Positions 1 to 7,956 of a stretch of DNA of 64,000 nt are shown here, piece after piece. The position numbers and the translations under genes were made by a program. Under the pieces are notes generated by a model, which was given only the letters and a program-made list of their open reading frames with translations, was not told the DNA's origin and ran no database searches. This DNA comes from Streptomyces sp. GESEQ-35 (GTDB lineage: Bacteria > Actinomycetota > Actinomycetes > Streptomycetales > Streptomycetaceae), in assembly GCF_017948485.1 (NCBI RefSeq), contig NZ_JAFFSX010000016.1:160617-224616 (forward strand), given 5' to 3'. Position 1 is the first letter of the stretch, and each line of letters opens with the position of its first letter.

Positions 1-436
1 CCGGCAGGCGGCCGAGGCCATCCCCGCGGCGGAGGGCGTGGAGGCGACCGCCGCGGCGCTGCACCGCTTCTTCGTCACCCTCGCCGACATCGCGCACAAC
101 CCACTGCTCGCCGCGCTCTGCCGGTTCGTCAACGAGATGCAGATCGGACTCTCCGTGAAGCTGTCCGGCGGTCAGGACGGGGACTGGGGGCTGGTCGCGA
201 GCGCTCTCCAGCCGGGGCGGATACGGATCGTGACCGCCGTCGCCGGCCGGGATCCGGCGCACGCGGCGGCGGTGGTCCGCGAGTACCACGAGCAGGTCCT
301 CGATCGGATCCGATCCGTCCGCAAGGGTCGTGAGGCGGAGTCCGACAACGGCATGACCGAGGCCCTCACCTCCTGGTTGAGGTCCCATGTGGGCCTCGGC
401 GGCCAGGTGGCGAGCCACCGGAGCACCGAGTCCTGA
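1..436 (+). CDS. FadR/GntR-family regulator, C-terminal part (5' end outside window)
   Basis: The reading frame is open from base 2 and stops at 434-436, so only the last ~144 residues of a regulator are present. They correspond to the ligand-binding C-terminal region of an FCD-type FadR regulator, including the stretch HNPLLAALCRF and the tail LGGQVAS. By eye it is roughly 70% identical to the complete regulator at 8846-9679, so the two are paralogues about 9 kb apart. The wHTH domain lies off the left edge, and its operator cannot be judged. The 3' end is duplicated in tandem just downstream (see the repeat at 315-690). The family call is secure by comparison with the complete paralogue; the ligand is unknown. 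Confidence 0.85.
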   Translation, partial: RQAAEAIPAAEGVEATAAALHRFFVTLADIAHNPLLAALCRFVNEMQIGLSVKLSGGQDGDWGLVASALQPGRIRIVTAVAGRDPAHAAAVVREYHEQVLDRIRSVRKGREAESDNGMTEALTSWLRSHVGLGGQVASHRSTES

Positions 437-690
437 CGCCACCGTTCGGCACGGTCACTCCCGTGCCCGCCCGCGCCCTCAGCGGGCTCCCTCAAGTCAA
501 CGCTCACCCGTCCGCAAGAACCGTGAGACGGAGTCCGACAACAGGATGACCGAGGCCCTCACCTCCCGGTTGAGGTCCCATGTGGGCCTCGGCGGCCAGG
601 TGGCGAGCCGCCGGAGCACCGAGTCCTGACGCCACCGTTCGGCACGGTCATTCCCGTGCCCTCGGCGGGATTCCTGAGGTCAGCGCTGAT
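315..690. repeat. tandem duplication, period 193 bp, of a regulator 3' end
   Basis: Copy 1 starts at 315 and copy 2 at 508. They align at an offset of exactly 193 bp through both stop codons (434-436 and 627-629) and into the following non-coding sequence. Copy 2 still encodes a degenerate version of the regulator tail (...GLGGQVASRRSTES) but has no start of its own. The copies diverge by a few per cent and copy 2 has a small deletion near its end, so this looks like an old segmental duplication and copy 2 is best read as a gene remnant. Confidence 0.85.
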
Positions 691-695
691 GGCCA

Positions 696-1988
696 TCAAC
701 GGGCGCTGCCGGCGCCTACCGACGCGGCGCCGGGTCCGCTGTGGCGGGTGCGGACGGCGACGGCGGCGAGGAGTACGAGTACGACGGCCGTGAACCACGT
801 CGTCGCGTCGGTCACGCTCATGGAGCGGCTGGCGACGCCGAGGCCGACGGGCAGCAGGGCCAGGCCGAGGTAGGAGACGAAGAAGAGACCGGCCAGGGCT
901 TCGCCGCGCCGGGCCGGTGCGGCCGCGCCGGCCACGTGCCCGACGGCGGACTTGAACAGCACCCCGGCGCCGGCCCCGGAGATGATCCCCGCCAGCAGGA
1001 ACACGGGCAGGCTGGTGAGGCGCATTCCGACCGCCAGGACGGCCATGCCCACGGCCTGGGCGAGCAGTCCGACGTACCAGCGCGTCCGGGCGCCGAGTCG
1101 GCCGGTGCCCGTCTGGGCCACCGCGGCCGCTCCGAACACCGCGAACACGACCAGTCCGGCCAGCGCGCGGGACGGGTGGTGCAGTGTCCCGCCGACGAAA
1201 CCGGGGACCACCGAGGTGAACAGGCCGAACACGGCCATGGACGTGAATCCGGCCGCGCCGGCCTCGAGATAGCCGTAGACGCCGTGGGTGGACCCGACCC
1301 GCTGGGGACGGTAGACCGGCCTGACGTCGGGCTTACGGACCGTCTCGGGCGTCAGCGCAATGGCGGCCACACCCGTCAGCAGCAGGACGACGAAGACCGC
1401 GTACGGCAGCCGGAGCGGCGCACCCAGGTACTGGGCCAGTACTCCCGCGACGACGGGGCCGAGGCCGAGGCCGCCGATGTTGGCGACGGTCGACACGATT
1501 TCGAACCGCCGCGTCGAGGAGCCGGGCCGGTGAGCGCTGTGCAGTTCCTGGAGATACGCGGTGGCGGTCGCCGTCAGCATGCCGACGCCGAGACCGGTGA
1601 CGAGCCGGGCGACGATCAGTACCGGGAGCGAGGAGGTGGCCAGGAACAGTGCGGCGGCGAGCAGTTGCAGTGCCAGCGCCGATGCCATGACCTTCTTGCG
1701 GCCCAGCCAGTCCGAGAGGTGTCCGGCGAGCAGCAGGCTGGTCAGCACCCCGACGGCGTAGACGGCGAACACGACGGTGACCGTGAACGTGGAGAACCCG
1801 TCATGCGCCTGGTACAGGGGATACAACGGCGTGGGAACGGTGGAGAACGCCATCGCCGTCACGAACACCGCGGCTGTCGTCCAGAACCCGGCGCCGTACC
1901 GGCGAGCGGTATACGGCGGCTCGGGGGCTTGGTCCTTCGGGGCGGATGTGCGGTCTGCACGCGGGCGCGTGGCCGATATCGCCGACAT
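696..1988 (-). CDS. MFS transporter (drug exporter type)
   Basis: A 430-residue major facilitator with about 12 hydrophobic segments, predicted in the cytoplasmic membrane. The cytoplasmic loop between TM2 and TM3 carries the MFS signature LSDWLGRKKVM, and TM1 begins near residue 35 (FWTTAAVFVTAMAF). I chose the ATG at 1988 because GGAG lies 7 nt upstream; the longer frame back to 2114 has a charged, non-membrane N-terminus. It is divergent from the LysR regulator at 2156, the usual layout for an exporter controlled by its neighbour. The 167-bp gap holds a LysR-type palindrome. Substrate unknown. Confidence 0.85.
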   Translation of the reverse strand: MSAISATRPRADRTSAPKDQAPEPPYTARRYGAGFWTTAAVFVTAMAFSTVPTPLYPLYQAHDGFSTFTVTVVFAVYAVGVLTSLLLAGHLSDWLGRKKVMASALALQLLAAALFLATSSLPVLIVARLVTGLGVGMLTATATAYLQELHSAHRPGSSTRRFEIVSTVANIGGLGLGPVVAGVLAQYLGAPLRLPYAVFVVLLLTGVAAIALTPETVRKPDVRPVYRPQRVGSTHGVYGYLEAGAAGFTSMAVFGLFTSVVPGFVGGTLHHPSRALAGLVVFAVFGAAAVAQTGTGRLGARTRWYVGLLAQAVGMAVLAVGMRLTSLPVFLLAGIISGAGAGVLFKSAVGHVAGAAAPARRGEALAGLFFVSYLGLALLPVGLGVASRSMSVTDATTWFTAVVLVLLAAVAVRTRHSGPGAASVGAGSAR

Positions 1989-2120
1989 CGGAGCACTCCG
2001 ATCCTTGACGTGGTTTCCGTGGGCGGTGGTGGGCCGGCCGGCCCTTCGTTCACCGCCTGTGGTTGCCAACAGGCCGACGGGGTCGTTGTTTCCCATTCCG
2101 CGGAGATGATCCAAGATGAC

Positions 2121-2143
2121 GGTTATCTGTGTGAGAGATAACC
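2121..2143. promoter_or_regulatory. candidate LysR operator (T-N11-A palindrome)
   Basis: GGTTATCT and AGATAACC form a perfect 8-bp inverted repeat with a 7-bp spacer. T2126 and A2138 satisfy the T-N11-A rule for LysR-type regulators. The site ends 12 bp before the lysR start codon and lies between two divergent genes, so it is well placed for autorepression. Binding is inferred. Confidence 0.6.
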
Positions 2144-2155
2144 AGGGGAAGGGTC

Positions 2156-3025
2156 ATGGATCTTCGTCAGATGGAGGTCGTCGTCGCGGTCGCCGAAGAG
2201 GGCGGGTTCAGCGCCGCGGCCCGGCGGCTGCACGTCGTGCAGTCCGCGGTCTCCGGCACCGTACGTGCCCTGGAGCGCGAACTGGGCGCGGCACTGTTCC
2301 ACCGCACCACCCACCGGGTGTCACTGACCCCCGCGGGGCACGCCTTCCTGCCGGCCGCCCGCGCCGCCCTGCGCGCCGCCGAGGAGGCCAGGGCCGCGGT
2401 CGACCTCGCCCGGGGCGAGCTGCGCGGAGAGATCACGATCGGTGTGATTCAGGGGCTGTACGGCGGCCTCCCCGCGGCGCTGGCGGACTTCCACCGGGAA
2501 CATCCGAACGTGGTGGTTCGGCTGCGTCAGGCCCCGGCCGAGGACATCCCGCGTGCTCTGCGCGACGGCACCGTCGACCTGGCCGTGGCCGCCTTGGACA
2601 CCCCGCTGCCGCGCGGTCTGACGACCCGGCTGCTGTCGCGGGAGGAGATGGTCCTGGTGGCCGCGCCGGCAACGGACCTGCTGCCGCCCGAGGGTCCGGT
2701 GTCCCTGGCCGAGGCGGCCCGGCTGCCGCTGGTGGACTTCTCCCCCGGCTGGGCGGTCCGGCACGCCGTCGACAAGGCTTTCCGTGCGGCCTCCCTGGAA
2801 CGCACGATCACCTTCGAGGTGAACGACCTGCTGGCGGCCGGCGACCTGGTCCGCCACGGCCTCGGCGTGTGCATCATGCCCCCGTCGCTGGCCGCCCGGC
2901 TCCCCGAACTACCGGTACGCCCCTTTGCCGCGCACCCACCGACATGGACGCTGAGAGTGATCCACCCACGCGGAGAACTGCTCCCCGCGGTCGCCGCGCT
3001 CCTGCGCCGTATCGGACAGCGGTGA
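2156..3025 (+). CDS. LysR-family transcriptional regulator
   Basis: 289 residues, normal for LysR-type regulators. Residues 1-60 form the winged helix-turn-helix (MDLRQMEVVVAVAEEGGFSA, then AARRLHVVQSAVS), followed by a linker helix. Residues ~88-285 form the periplasmic-binding-protein-like effector domain (GEITIGVIQGL opens it). The ATG at 2156 has GGGGAAGGG just upstream. It faces away from the MFS exporter at 696-1988 and runs towards the DHA2 exporter at 3049-4578, ending 23 bp from it. A half-site resembling its palindrome lies upstream of that second exporter, so it may control both. The inducer is unknown. Confidence 0.93.
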   Translation: MDLRQMEVVVAVAEEGGFSAAARRLHVVQSAVSGTVRALERELGAALFHRTTHRVSLTPAGHAFLPAARAALRAAEEARAAVDLARGELRGEITIGVIQGLYGGLPAALADFHREHPNVVVRLRQAPAEDIPRALRDGTVDLAVAALDTPLPRGLTTRLLSREEMVLVAAPATDLLPPEGPVSLAEAARLPLVDFSPGWAVRHAVDKAFRAASLERTITFEVNDLLAAGDLVRHGLGVCIMPPSLAARLPELPVRPFAAHPPTWTLRVIHPRGELLPAVAALLRRIGQR

Positions 3026-3048
3026 ACCTTCCGGCCGCATGGATCGGC

Positions 3049-4578
3049 TCACCCGACCGGCTCGACCTCCTGCACCGCACCCACCGCCGCCTCTCCGTCC
3101 CGCCGGCCGCGCAGCGTCAGACCCGGCAGGGCCACGAGGAAGGCGACGGCGGCGAGGGCGGCGGCGCCCAGCAGGCCGGTGCGCGCGGCGGCGGAGAAGT
3201 CGCCGTGGCTGGCGAGGAGTTGACCGAAGTAGAGGGAACTGGCCAGCGCGGTCCCCAGGGACGTGCCGATCTTCATGCCGGTCTGGTAGACGCCCGCGGC
3301 GGTGCTGCCCTCGCGGCGGGGCACCCGGTGGAGGGCGAGCGTCTGGTTGGCGGCGATGACCAGTCCGGCCCCGCAGCCGGCCAGCAGCAGGGGCAGGGCC
3401 ATCCGCAGGAACATGTTGTCGCCGGCTTCGGACCCGCCCACGACCAGCGCGGTGGCCGTCAGTCCGAGGGCGGTGCAGGCCGTGCCGACGATCACCAGCG
3501 GGCGTCCGACGCGGTGCACCAGACGGCCGCTGATGATGCCGCAGGCCGCGGAGCCGAGGGTGAACAGCACGGTGCACAGGGACGCTTTGAACGGGGAGTA
3601 GTGCAGGCCCTGCTGGAGGAACTGGAACAGCACGATGAAGATGCCGGTGAAGCCGCCGTACAGGGCCGCGGCGACCAGCGTGCCGACCCAGTACGCGCGT
3701 TCCCGGAACAGGTTCAGGTCGACCAGCGGCCGACGTGCCTTGCGGGCCACGGAGCGTTCCCACAGGACGAAGACGGCCAGCAGGGCGAGGCCCGTCCAGG
3801 CCAGCCACCAGCGGCGCCCCGACCACCCTCCGGTCTCCAGCAGCGGCAGCATGACGGCTGTCACGGCGAGGCCGAGCACCAGGGCGCCGACCAGGTCGAG
3901 GCTGCTGCGCCGTTCGGCCCGCCGGCTCTCGGGCAGCAGGCGCAGGGCCGGCGGCAGGACTGCGAGGTCGAGCGGGATGAAGAGGAGGAAGATCCAGCGC
4001 CAGCCGTCCGCCGTGCCGAAGCACTGGAGGATGGCGCCGCCCAGGAGCGGGCCGATGGCGGTGGAGAGGCTGACGGTCGCGCCGTAGTAGCCGAAGGCGC
4101 GGCCGCGCTCGCGTGGCGGGTACATCTGGTGCAGCAGGCCGACCACCTGGGGCGCGACCAGTCCTGCGGCGACGCCTCGGGCGAGTCGCGCGACCACGAG
4201 CCAGGTGGCGGTGGTGGCGACGGCGCACAGCACGCCGGTGACGGTGAACAGCACCATCCCGACGAGGAAGACCTTTTTGCGGCCGAACTCGTCGCCCAGC
4301 CGGCCGCTCGGTATCAGCGCCAGTCCGAAGGTCAGGGTGTATCCGGCGATCGACCAGGTCGCCTGCGCGGGCGACAGGGCGAGGTGGTGCTCCATGGAGG
4401 GCAGCGCCACGGTCACGATGCTCACGTCGAGCAGCGTCAGGAAGGCGGCGGCGATGCACACGGCCAGAGCCTGGGCCCGACGCCGGGTGGCGAGTGGGGC
4501 GGAATCGACCGTCCCGGGGTGTCCCTTGTCCCCGGGGGTGTCGGGTGTCGCGCTGAAATCTTCCGGCGTCTTTGCCAT
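3049..4578 (-). CDS. DHA2-family (EmrB/QacA) MFS multidrug exporter
   Basis: 509 residues with about 14 membrane segments, typical of proton-coupled drug exporters of the EmrB/QacA type. The loop 2-3 signature appears as GRLGDEFGRKKVF, and TM1 carries the DHA2-type LTLLDVSIVTVALP. The protein sits in the cytoplasmic membrane and would export small toxic compounds; the substrate is not evident. The ATG at 4578 has no strong Shine-Dalgarno sequence. The stop lies 23 bp from the convergent lysR gene. A GGCTATCTGTTTG element at 4600-4612, just upstream of the start, matches one arm of the lysR palindrome in 11 of 13 bases. Confidence 0.9.
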   Translation of the reverse strand: MAKTPEDFSATPDTPGDKGHPGTVDSAPLATRRRAQALAVCIAAAFLTLLDVSIVTVALPSMEHHLALSPAQATWSIAGYTLTFGLALIPSGRLGDEFGRKKVFLVGMVLFTVTGVLCAVATTATWLVVARLARGVAAGLVAPQVVGLLHQMYPPRERGRAFGYYGATVSLSTAIGPLLGGAILQCFGTADGWRWIFLLFIPLDLAVLPPALRLLPESRRAERRSSLDLVGALVLGLAVTAVMLPLLETGGWSGRRWWLAWTGLALLAVFVLWERSVARKARRPLVDLNLFRERAYWVGTLVAAALYGGFTGIFIVLFQFLQQGLHYSPFKASLCTVLFTLGSAACGIISGRLVHRVGRPLVIVGTACTALGLTATALVVGGSEAGDNMFLRMALPLLLAGCGAGLVIAANQTLALHRVPRREGSTAAGVYQTGMKIGTSLGTALASSLYFGQLLASHGDFSAAARTGLLGAAALAAVAFLVALPGLTLRGRRDGEAAVGAVQEVEPVG

Positions 4579-4599
4579 GACGTACGTGTGTTTCCCGTC

Positions 4600-4612
4600 G
4601 GCTATCTGTTTG
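4600..4612. promoter_or_regulatory. possible second LysR half-site
   Basis: GGCTATCTGTTTG lies 22-34 bp upstream of the DHA2 exporter start. It matches 11 of 13 bases of GGTTATCTGTGTG at 2121-2133, the left arm and spacer of the lysR palindrome. No right arm is visible, so this is a weak candidate. Confidence 0.3.
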
Positions 4613-4742
4613 GGGAGTTCGATGCCGTGGCAGAAGCGGCGGCGTCCTGCCGGGGAATGCGGCTCGTGCTGGAGGAGTCACATCCGTTTCCGCTGCGGGC
4701 CGGGACCGTCCTGATCCGGTCCCGGCCCTGGTGGGGGGGCCG

Positions 4743-5174
4743 TCAGCCGGCGTCGGCGACGAGGCCGGCCTTCTCCACTCCGTGAACAGCGACCGTCTCG
4801 TCATTGTCCGGCCGGTCGCCGCTCACGCCCACCGCACCGAGCAGCTCGCCGTCGGCGTCGCGGATCAGCACGCCGCCCTTGGAGGAGGCGACGCGGCCCT
4901 CGGAGATCGCGGCGAGGGCGGAGAAGAACGCGGGATCACGGGTGGCGTGCCGGGCGCCGGCGGCGCCGCCCTGGCCGGTGCCGAGGCAGCCCCAGGCCTT
5001 GGCGTGGGCGATCTGCGGGCGCAGGATGCCGGCCTTCTCCTCGCGCTTGACCACCAGCGGATGGCCGCCGGGGTCGAGGACGGTGACGGTCAGCGGGCGC
5101 AGCCCCAGTTCGCGGGCGTGGCTCAGGGCCGCGTCCACGATCTCGGACGCCTGGTTCAGAGTCAGTGCGCTCAT
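4743..5174 (-). CDS. GlcG/HbpS-family heme-binding-like protein
   Basis: 143 residues of the GlcG/HbpS (DUF336) family, with the typical core LTVTVLDPGGHPLVVKRE and GGVLIRDADGELLGAVGVSG. HbpS of Streptomyces binds heme and modulates a redox sensor kinase; GlcG proteins lie in catabolic operons. No signal peptide is visible, unlike secreted HbpS, so this copy is probably cytoplasmic. It is the last gene of a minus-strand set (cupin, FAH, FMN reductase, this gene), which favours a catabolic accessory role. Exact function unknown. Confidence 0.8.
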   Translation of the reverse strand: MSALTLNQASEIVDAALSHARELGLRPLTVTVLDPGGHPLVVKREEKAGILRPQIAHAKAWGCLGTGQGGAAGARHATRDPAFFSALAAISEGRVASSKGGVLIRDADGELLGAVGVSGDRPDNDETVAVHGVEKAGLVADAG

Positions 5175-5235
5175 GTCTGCAACTCCTCTTCAGTGGGGGT
5201 GAGTTGTACGGAAGGGGGAATCGCCGGGCCGGTGC

Positions 5236-5820
5236 TCATCCGATCGGGGCGGTCGGCCGGGCGGCGGTGAGCGTCGCGGTGAGCCGCTGGAGCTCGTCGA
5301 GCACGCCGGTGGCGCTCTCGTCCAGCCCGGGGGCGGCCTGGAAGTTGCCGTCGGTGGTGAAGGAGAGCCGGACGAAGGGGATCTGCACGGAACCGGCCAG
5401 CGGCACCATGCCGAGCGCCGTCACCACGGGGACGAGCGCCTGTACGGCTCTGGCGCCGGCGGCGACACCGCCGTACCCGACGAAGGCGACGGGCTTGCCG
5501 GCCCACTCCTTGGCCAGGTAGTCGAGGGCGTTCTTGGTGGCGGCGTTGTAGCTGTGGTTGTACTCGGGCACCACGAACACATAGGCGTCGGCGGCGCTCA
5601 CCGTCGCGCTCCAGCGCCGGGTGTGCTCGTGCTCGTACCGGCCGCGCTGCGGGGGGCGCGGTTCGTCCAGCAGCGGCAGCCCGACCTCGGCGAGGTCGAC
5701 GAGTTCGGCGTCGAAGCCGGGGTGTTTCAGGGCCAGGGCGTGGAACCAGGCGGCGATGGCCGCACCGCGGCGGCCGGGACGGGTGCTGCCGATGATGATC
5801 TGTAGACGGGGGCGGGGCAT
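5236..5820 (-). CDS. NAD(P)H-dependent FMN reductase
   Basis: 194 residues with a flavodoxin-like fold. GSTRPGRRG (residues ~11-19) is the FMN phosphate loop and PEYNHSYNAATKNALD the family signature that contacts the isoalloxazine. These enzymes reduce FMN or quinones with NAD(P)H and often supply reduced flavin to monooxygenases. Third gene of the minus-strand catabolic set, 66 bp after the FAH-like gene, from which it is separated by a 16-bp tandem repeat. An azoreductase or quinone reductase role is equally possible. Confidence 0.88.
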   Translation of the reverse strand: MPRPRLQIIIGSTRPGRRGAAIAAWFHALALKHPGFDAELVDLAEVGLPLLDEPRPPQRGRYEHEHTRRWSATVSAADAYVFVVPEYNHSYNAATKNALDYLAKEWAGKPVAFVGYGGVAAGARAVQALVPVVTALGMVPLAGSVQIPFVRLSFTTDGNFQAAPGLDESATGVLDELQRLTATLTAARPTAPIG

Positions 5821-5831
5821 TGGCCGGCCTT

Positions 5832-5895
5832 TCGTTGCTCGGGCGTCTCGTTGCTCGGTCGTCCCGTTGCTCGGTCGTCTCGTTGCTCAGTCGTC
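5832..5895. repeat. four tandem 16-bp repeats across a stop codon
   Basis: The units TCGTTGCTCGGGCGTC, TCGTTGCTCGGTCGTC, CCGTTGCTCGGTCGTC and TCGTTGCTCAGTCGTC run head to tail without gaps at 5832, 5848, 5864 and 5880. The last unit contains the stop codon of the FAH-like gene (5887-5889); the other three fill most of the gap to the next gene. Confidence 0.9.
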
Positions 5896-6825
5896 GAGGA
5901 CGACCTTGTTCTCGACGACTCCGAGCCCCTCGATCGCGCCGCGGACCACGTCGCCGGGCTTGACGGCGCCGTGGCCGGCCGGGGTGCCGGTGGACAGCAC
6001 GTCGCCGGGCGCGAGGGTGAGGGCGGCGGTGAGCCAGGCCAGTTGCTCGGGAACGGTGTGGAACATCTCCGCGGTGCTGCCGTCCTGGCGCACCTCGCCG
6101 TTGACCCACTGGCGGATACGCAGGGCGTGCGGGTCGGGGATCTCGTCGGCGGTGACGAACCAGGGGCCGCAGATGCCGTAGGTGTCGAAGCCCTTGGCCC
6201 GGTCCATACGGTTGTTGTCCCGGTCCGAGACGTCCCGGGAACCGACGTCGCAGAAGCCGACGTAACCGGCCACCGCGCGCAGGGCGTTGTCGGTGGTGAG
6301 GAGACGGGAGCGGGGGCCGATGACGACCGCCAGCTCCATCTCCGGGTCGACCTGTTCGCTGATCGCGGGGTGCCGCAGGTCGTCGTGCGGGCCGGCCAGC
6401 GCGCCGGGAGCCTTGAGGCAGCCCTGGAGGCCGCGCCGGGGCGGCGGCTCCTCGCCGGGGGCGGGCCGCCGGCGCGGATAGTTGGCCAGCATGCACCAGA
6501 CGGTGCGCGGACTGCCGACGGGCGAACCGAGCCGCCCCGGCTCGTCGGACCACAGACAGTCCTCGTCCAGTACGCCGGTGCCGACCTGCGCCACCGCCCA
6601 GTCGAACAGGCGTCGTACGGTGGCGAGTTGGGGATCCGCCTGGAGCAGCGCGGAGAGGTCGCCGGGGACGGCGAGCCGGGAGCGGGCCAGGGCGTCGTCC
6701 CGATGGACGCCGTCCGTCTGGAGCCGTCGTACGAACGCGGCCTGGATGTCGATGAGTTGGTGCGGAACCACTTCGGCGAAGCAGAGCCGATCGCCGAAGG
6801 GGGTCCGCCGGGAGGCGATTTTCAC
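5887..6825 (-). CDS. fumarylacetoacetate hydrolase (FAH) family protein
   Basis: 312 residues from the GTG at 6825, preceded by GGAGAAGG. The C-terminal FAH domain (residues ~100-305) has the metal-site stretch DPEMELAVVIG, then GFCDVGSRDVS, KGFDTYGICGPW and the closing STGTPAGHG typical of acylpyruvate hydrolases and hydroxyhepta-2,4-dienedioate isomerases. It probably cleaves or isomerises a ring-opened dicarboxylate in the cytoplasm with Mg2+ or Mn2+. Second gene of the minus-strand set, 44 bp after the cupin gene. Its 3' end carries the 16-bp repeats. The larger open frame to 7140 is ignored because it reads through the cupin gene. Confidence 0.85.
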   Translation of the reverse strand: MKIASRRTPFGDRLCFAEVVPHQLIDIQAAFVRRLQTDGVHRDDALARSRLAVPGDLSALLQADPQLATVRRLFDWAVAQVGTGVLDEDCLWSDEPGRLGSPVGSPRTVWCMLANYPRRRPAPGEEPPPRRGLQGCLKAPGALAGPHDDLRHPAISEQVDPEMELAVVIGPRSRLLTTDNALRAVAGYVGFCDVGSRDVSDRDNNRMDRAKGFDTYGICGPWFVTADEIPDPHALRIRQWVNGEVRQDGSTAEMFHTVPEQLAWLTAALTLAPGDVLSTGTPAGHGAVKPGDVVRGAIEGLGVVENKVVLDD

Positions 6826-6869
6826 GGGGTAACTGGCCTTCTCCGTGCGGGTGGACGGGTGTCGTGCAC

Positions 6870-7721
6870 TCAGCCCTTGTCCGCTTCCTTGGGGTTCTCG
6901 AAGCGGATACCGCCGTCCGTGGCCACGGTCACGAACTTGTCGTCGTCCGGCTCGACCGGCTCGACGATGGGCGGCAACCCGACGGTGTACAGCACCAGTT
7001 CCTCGGTGGCGACGTACCGCACCTTGTCGCCGGGGTCGGCCTCGACCGCCCCCATCCAGCCGACCTCCGTGCCCTCGGCCGTGCCCTTGCCCTGGAGCAC
7101 CACGGTCAGCCGCCGGGCGTCCGTGCTCTCCGAGATCCACTCCGCGCCGGAGTCGATCTTGACGAACTCGATCCAGAACTGCCGCTCGGTGTAGGTGCCG
7201 ATGTGCTTGCGCTTCACGCCCGGCCAGCCGGCCACCGGCAGGTAGTTGAAGTGGTCCGGGTTGCTGATCACCACGCCGTTGTAGCGGGGCTTGGGGAACC
7301 GATGGTCGCGCACCGGGCGCCGCTCGGCCTGGGCCTCCTTGTTGTCCGGGCCGCGACCGCGCCCGGCGCTCATGCCGAGGGCCGAGGCGCCGCCGAACTG
7401 GAGCACGAGCTGAAGCTGCTTGGGGTCCTCCAGCTTGTCGTCCTGCGGCCCGTAGGTCTGGCCCTCGGGGAAGTAGCCGACCTCGCCCTCGCGCAGGAAG
7501 CCCTGCTCGCCGATGTTCATGTCGCCGACCACGGGCAGCCGGATCTGTTCGAAGGTGTGGCAGTGCCGGGGCATCTGGAAGTCGGCCTCGTTGCGGCCCA
7601 GGATGTAGCGGTAGTTCTCGAACGGCTTGCTGCGGTCGCCCATCAGCAAGTAGTTGAACGAGACCGTCCCCCTGGGATGGTCCATCTTGTACGCGTTCTC
7701 GTCATACGGCGCGATCTTCAT
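6870..7721 (-). CDS. cupin-fold protein of unknown function
   Basis: 283 residues. A cupin metal motif is visible around residue 54 (RHCHTFEQIRLPV: HxH followed by Glu), and a second half (residues ~170-260) resembles another cupin barrel, so this is probably a bicupin. It could be a dioxygenase, isomerase or sugar-like epimerase; I do not recognise the subfamily. First gene of the minus-strand catabolic set, transcribed away from the SDR gene, with a 17-bp palindromic operator candidate in the shared promoter region. That position suggests it acts early in the same pathway. Confidence 0.75.
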   Translation of the reverse strand: MKIAPYDENAYKMDHPRGTVSFNYLLMGDRSKPFENYRYILGRNEADFQMPRHCHTFEQIRLPVVGDMNIGEQGFLREGEVGYFPEGQTYGPQDDKLEDPKQLQLVLQFGGASALGMSAGRGRGPDNKEAQAERRPVRDHRFPKPRYNGVVISNPDHFNYLPVAGWPGVKRKHIGTYTERQFWIEFVKIDSGAEWISESTDARRLTVVLQGKGTAEGTEVGWMGAVEADPGDKVRYVATEELVLYTVGLPPIVEPVEPDDDKFVTVATDGGIRFENPKEADKG

Positions 7722-7892
7722 CGCAGTCCTCCGTCATGAGGTGTACGCCCGTGCGGTGATCCGCGCGCGGCCTCGGGGGCTCGCGCGGGCGGGCTGGTGT
7801 GGTTTCCGAAGGCGATCGTCCGGTCGGGGGTCTGCGGCCTGGCCGCCACGCGCTTCGTCGAAGACATCCGGTCGTCGCTACCCCTCAAAGAA

Positions 7893-7909
7893 ACCTTCCT
7901 AGTAGGTTT
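7893..7909. promoter_or_regulatory. candidate FadR-type operator 1
   Basis: AACCTTCCTAGTAGGTT is an imperfect palindrome in the cupin/SDR divergent promoter region. It matches 14 of 17 bases of the perfect palindrome at 8763-8779 upstream of the regulator gene. The two sites flank the SDR gene, suggesting one regulator for both transcription units. Confidence 0.55.
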
Positions 7910-7956
7910 GTGTCAAGGTAGGTAGAGAGCTTTAGTCGAAATTGAAGGAGCCGGAG

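Noticed and set aside
2116..4785. 889-codon open frame on the plus strand across lysR and the DHA2 exporter
   Set aside because: Arg/Gly/Ala-rich composition without motifs; a high-GC shadow of two well-supported genes.
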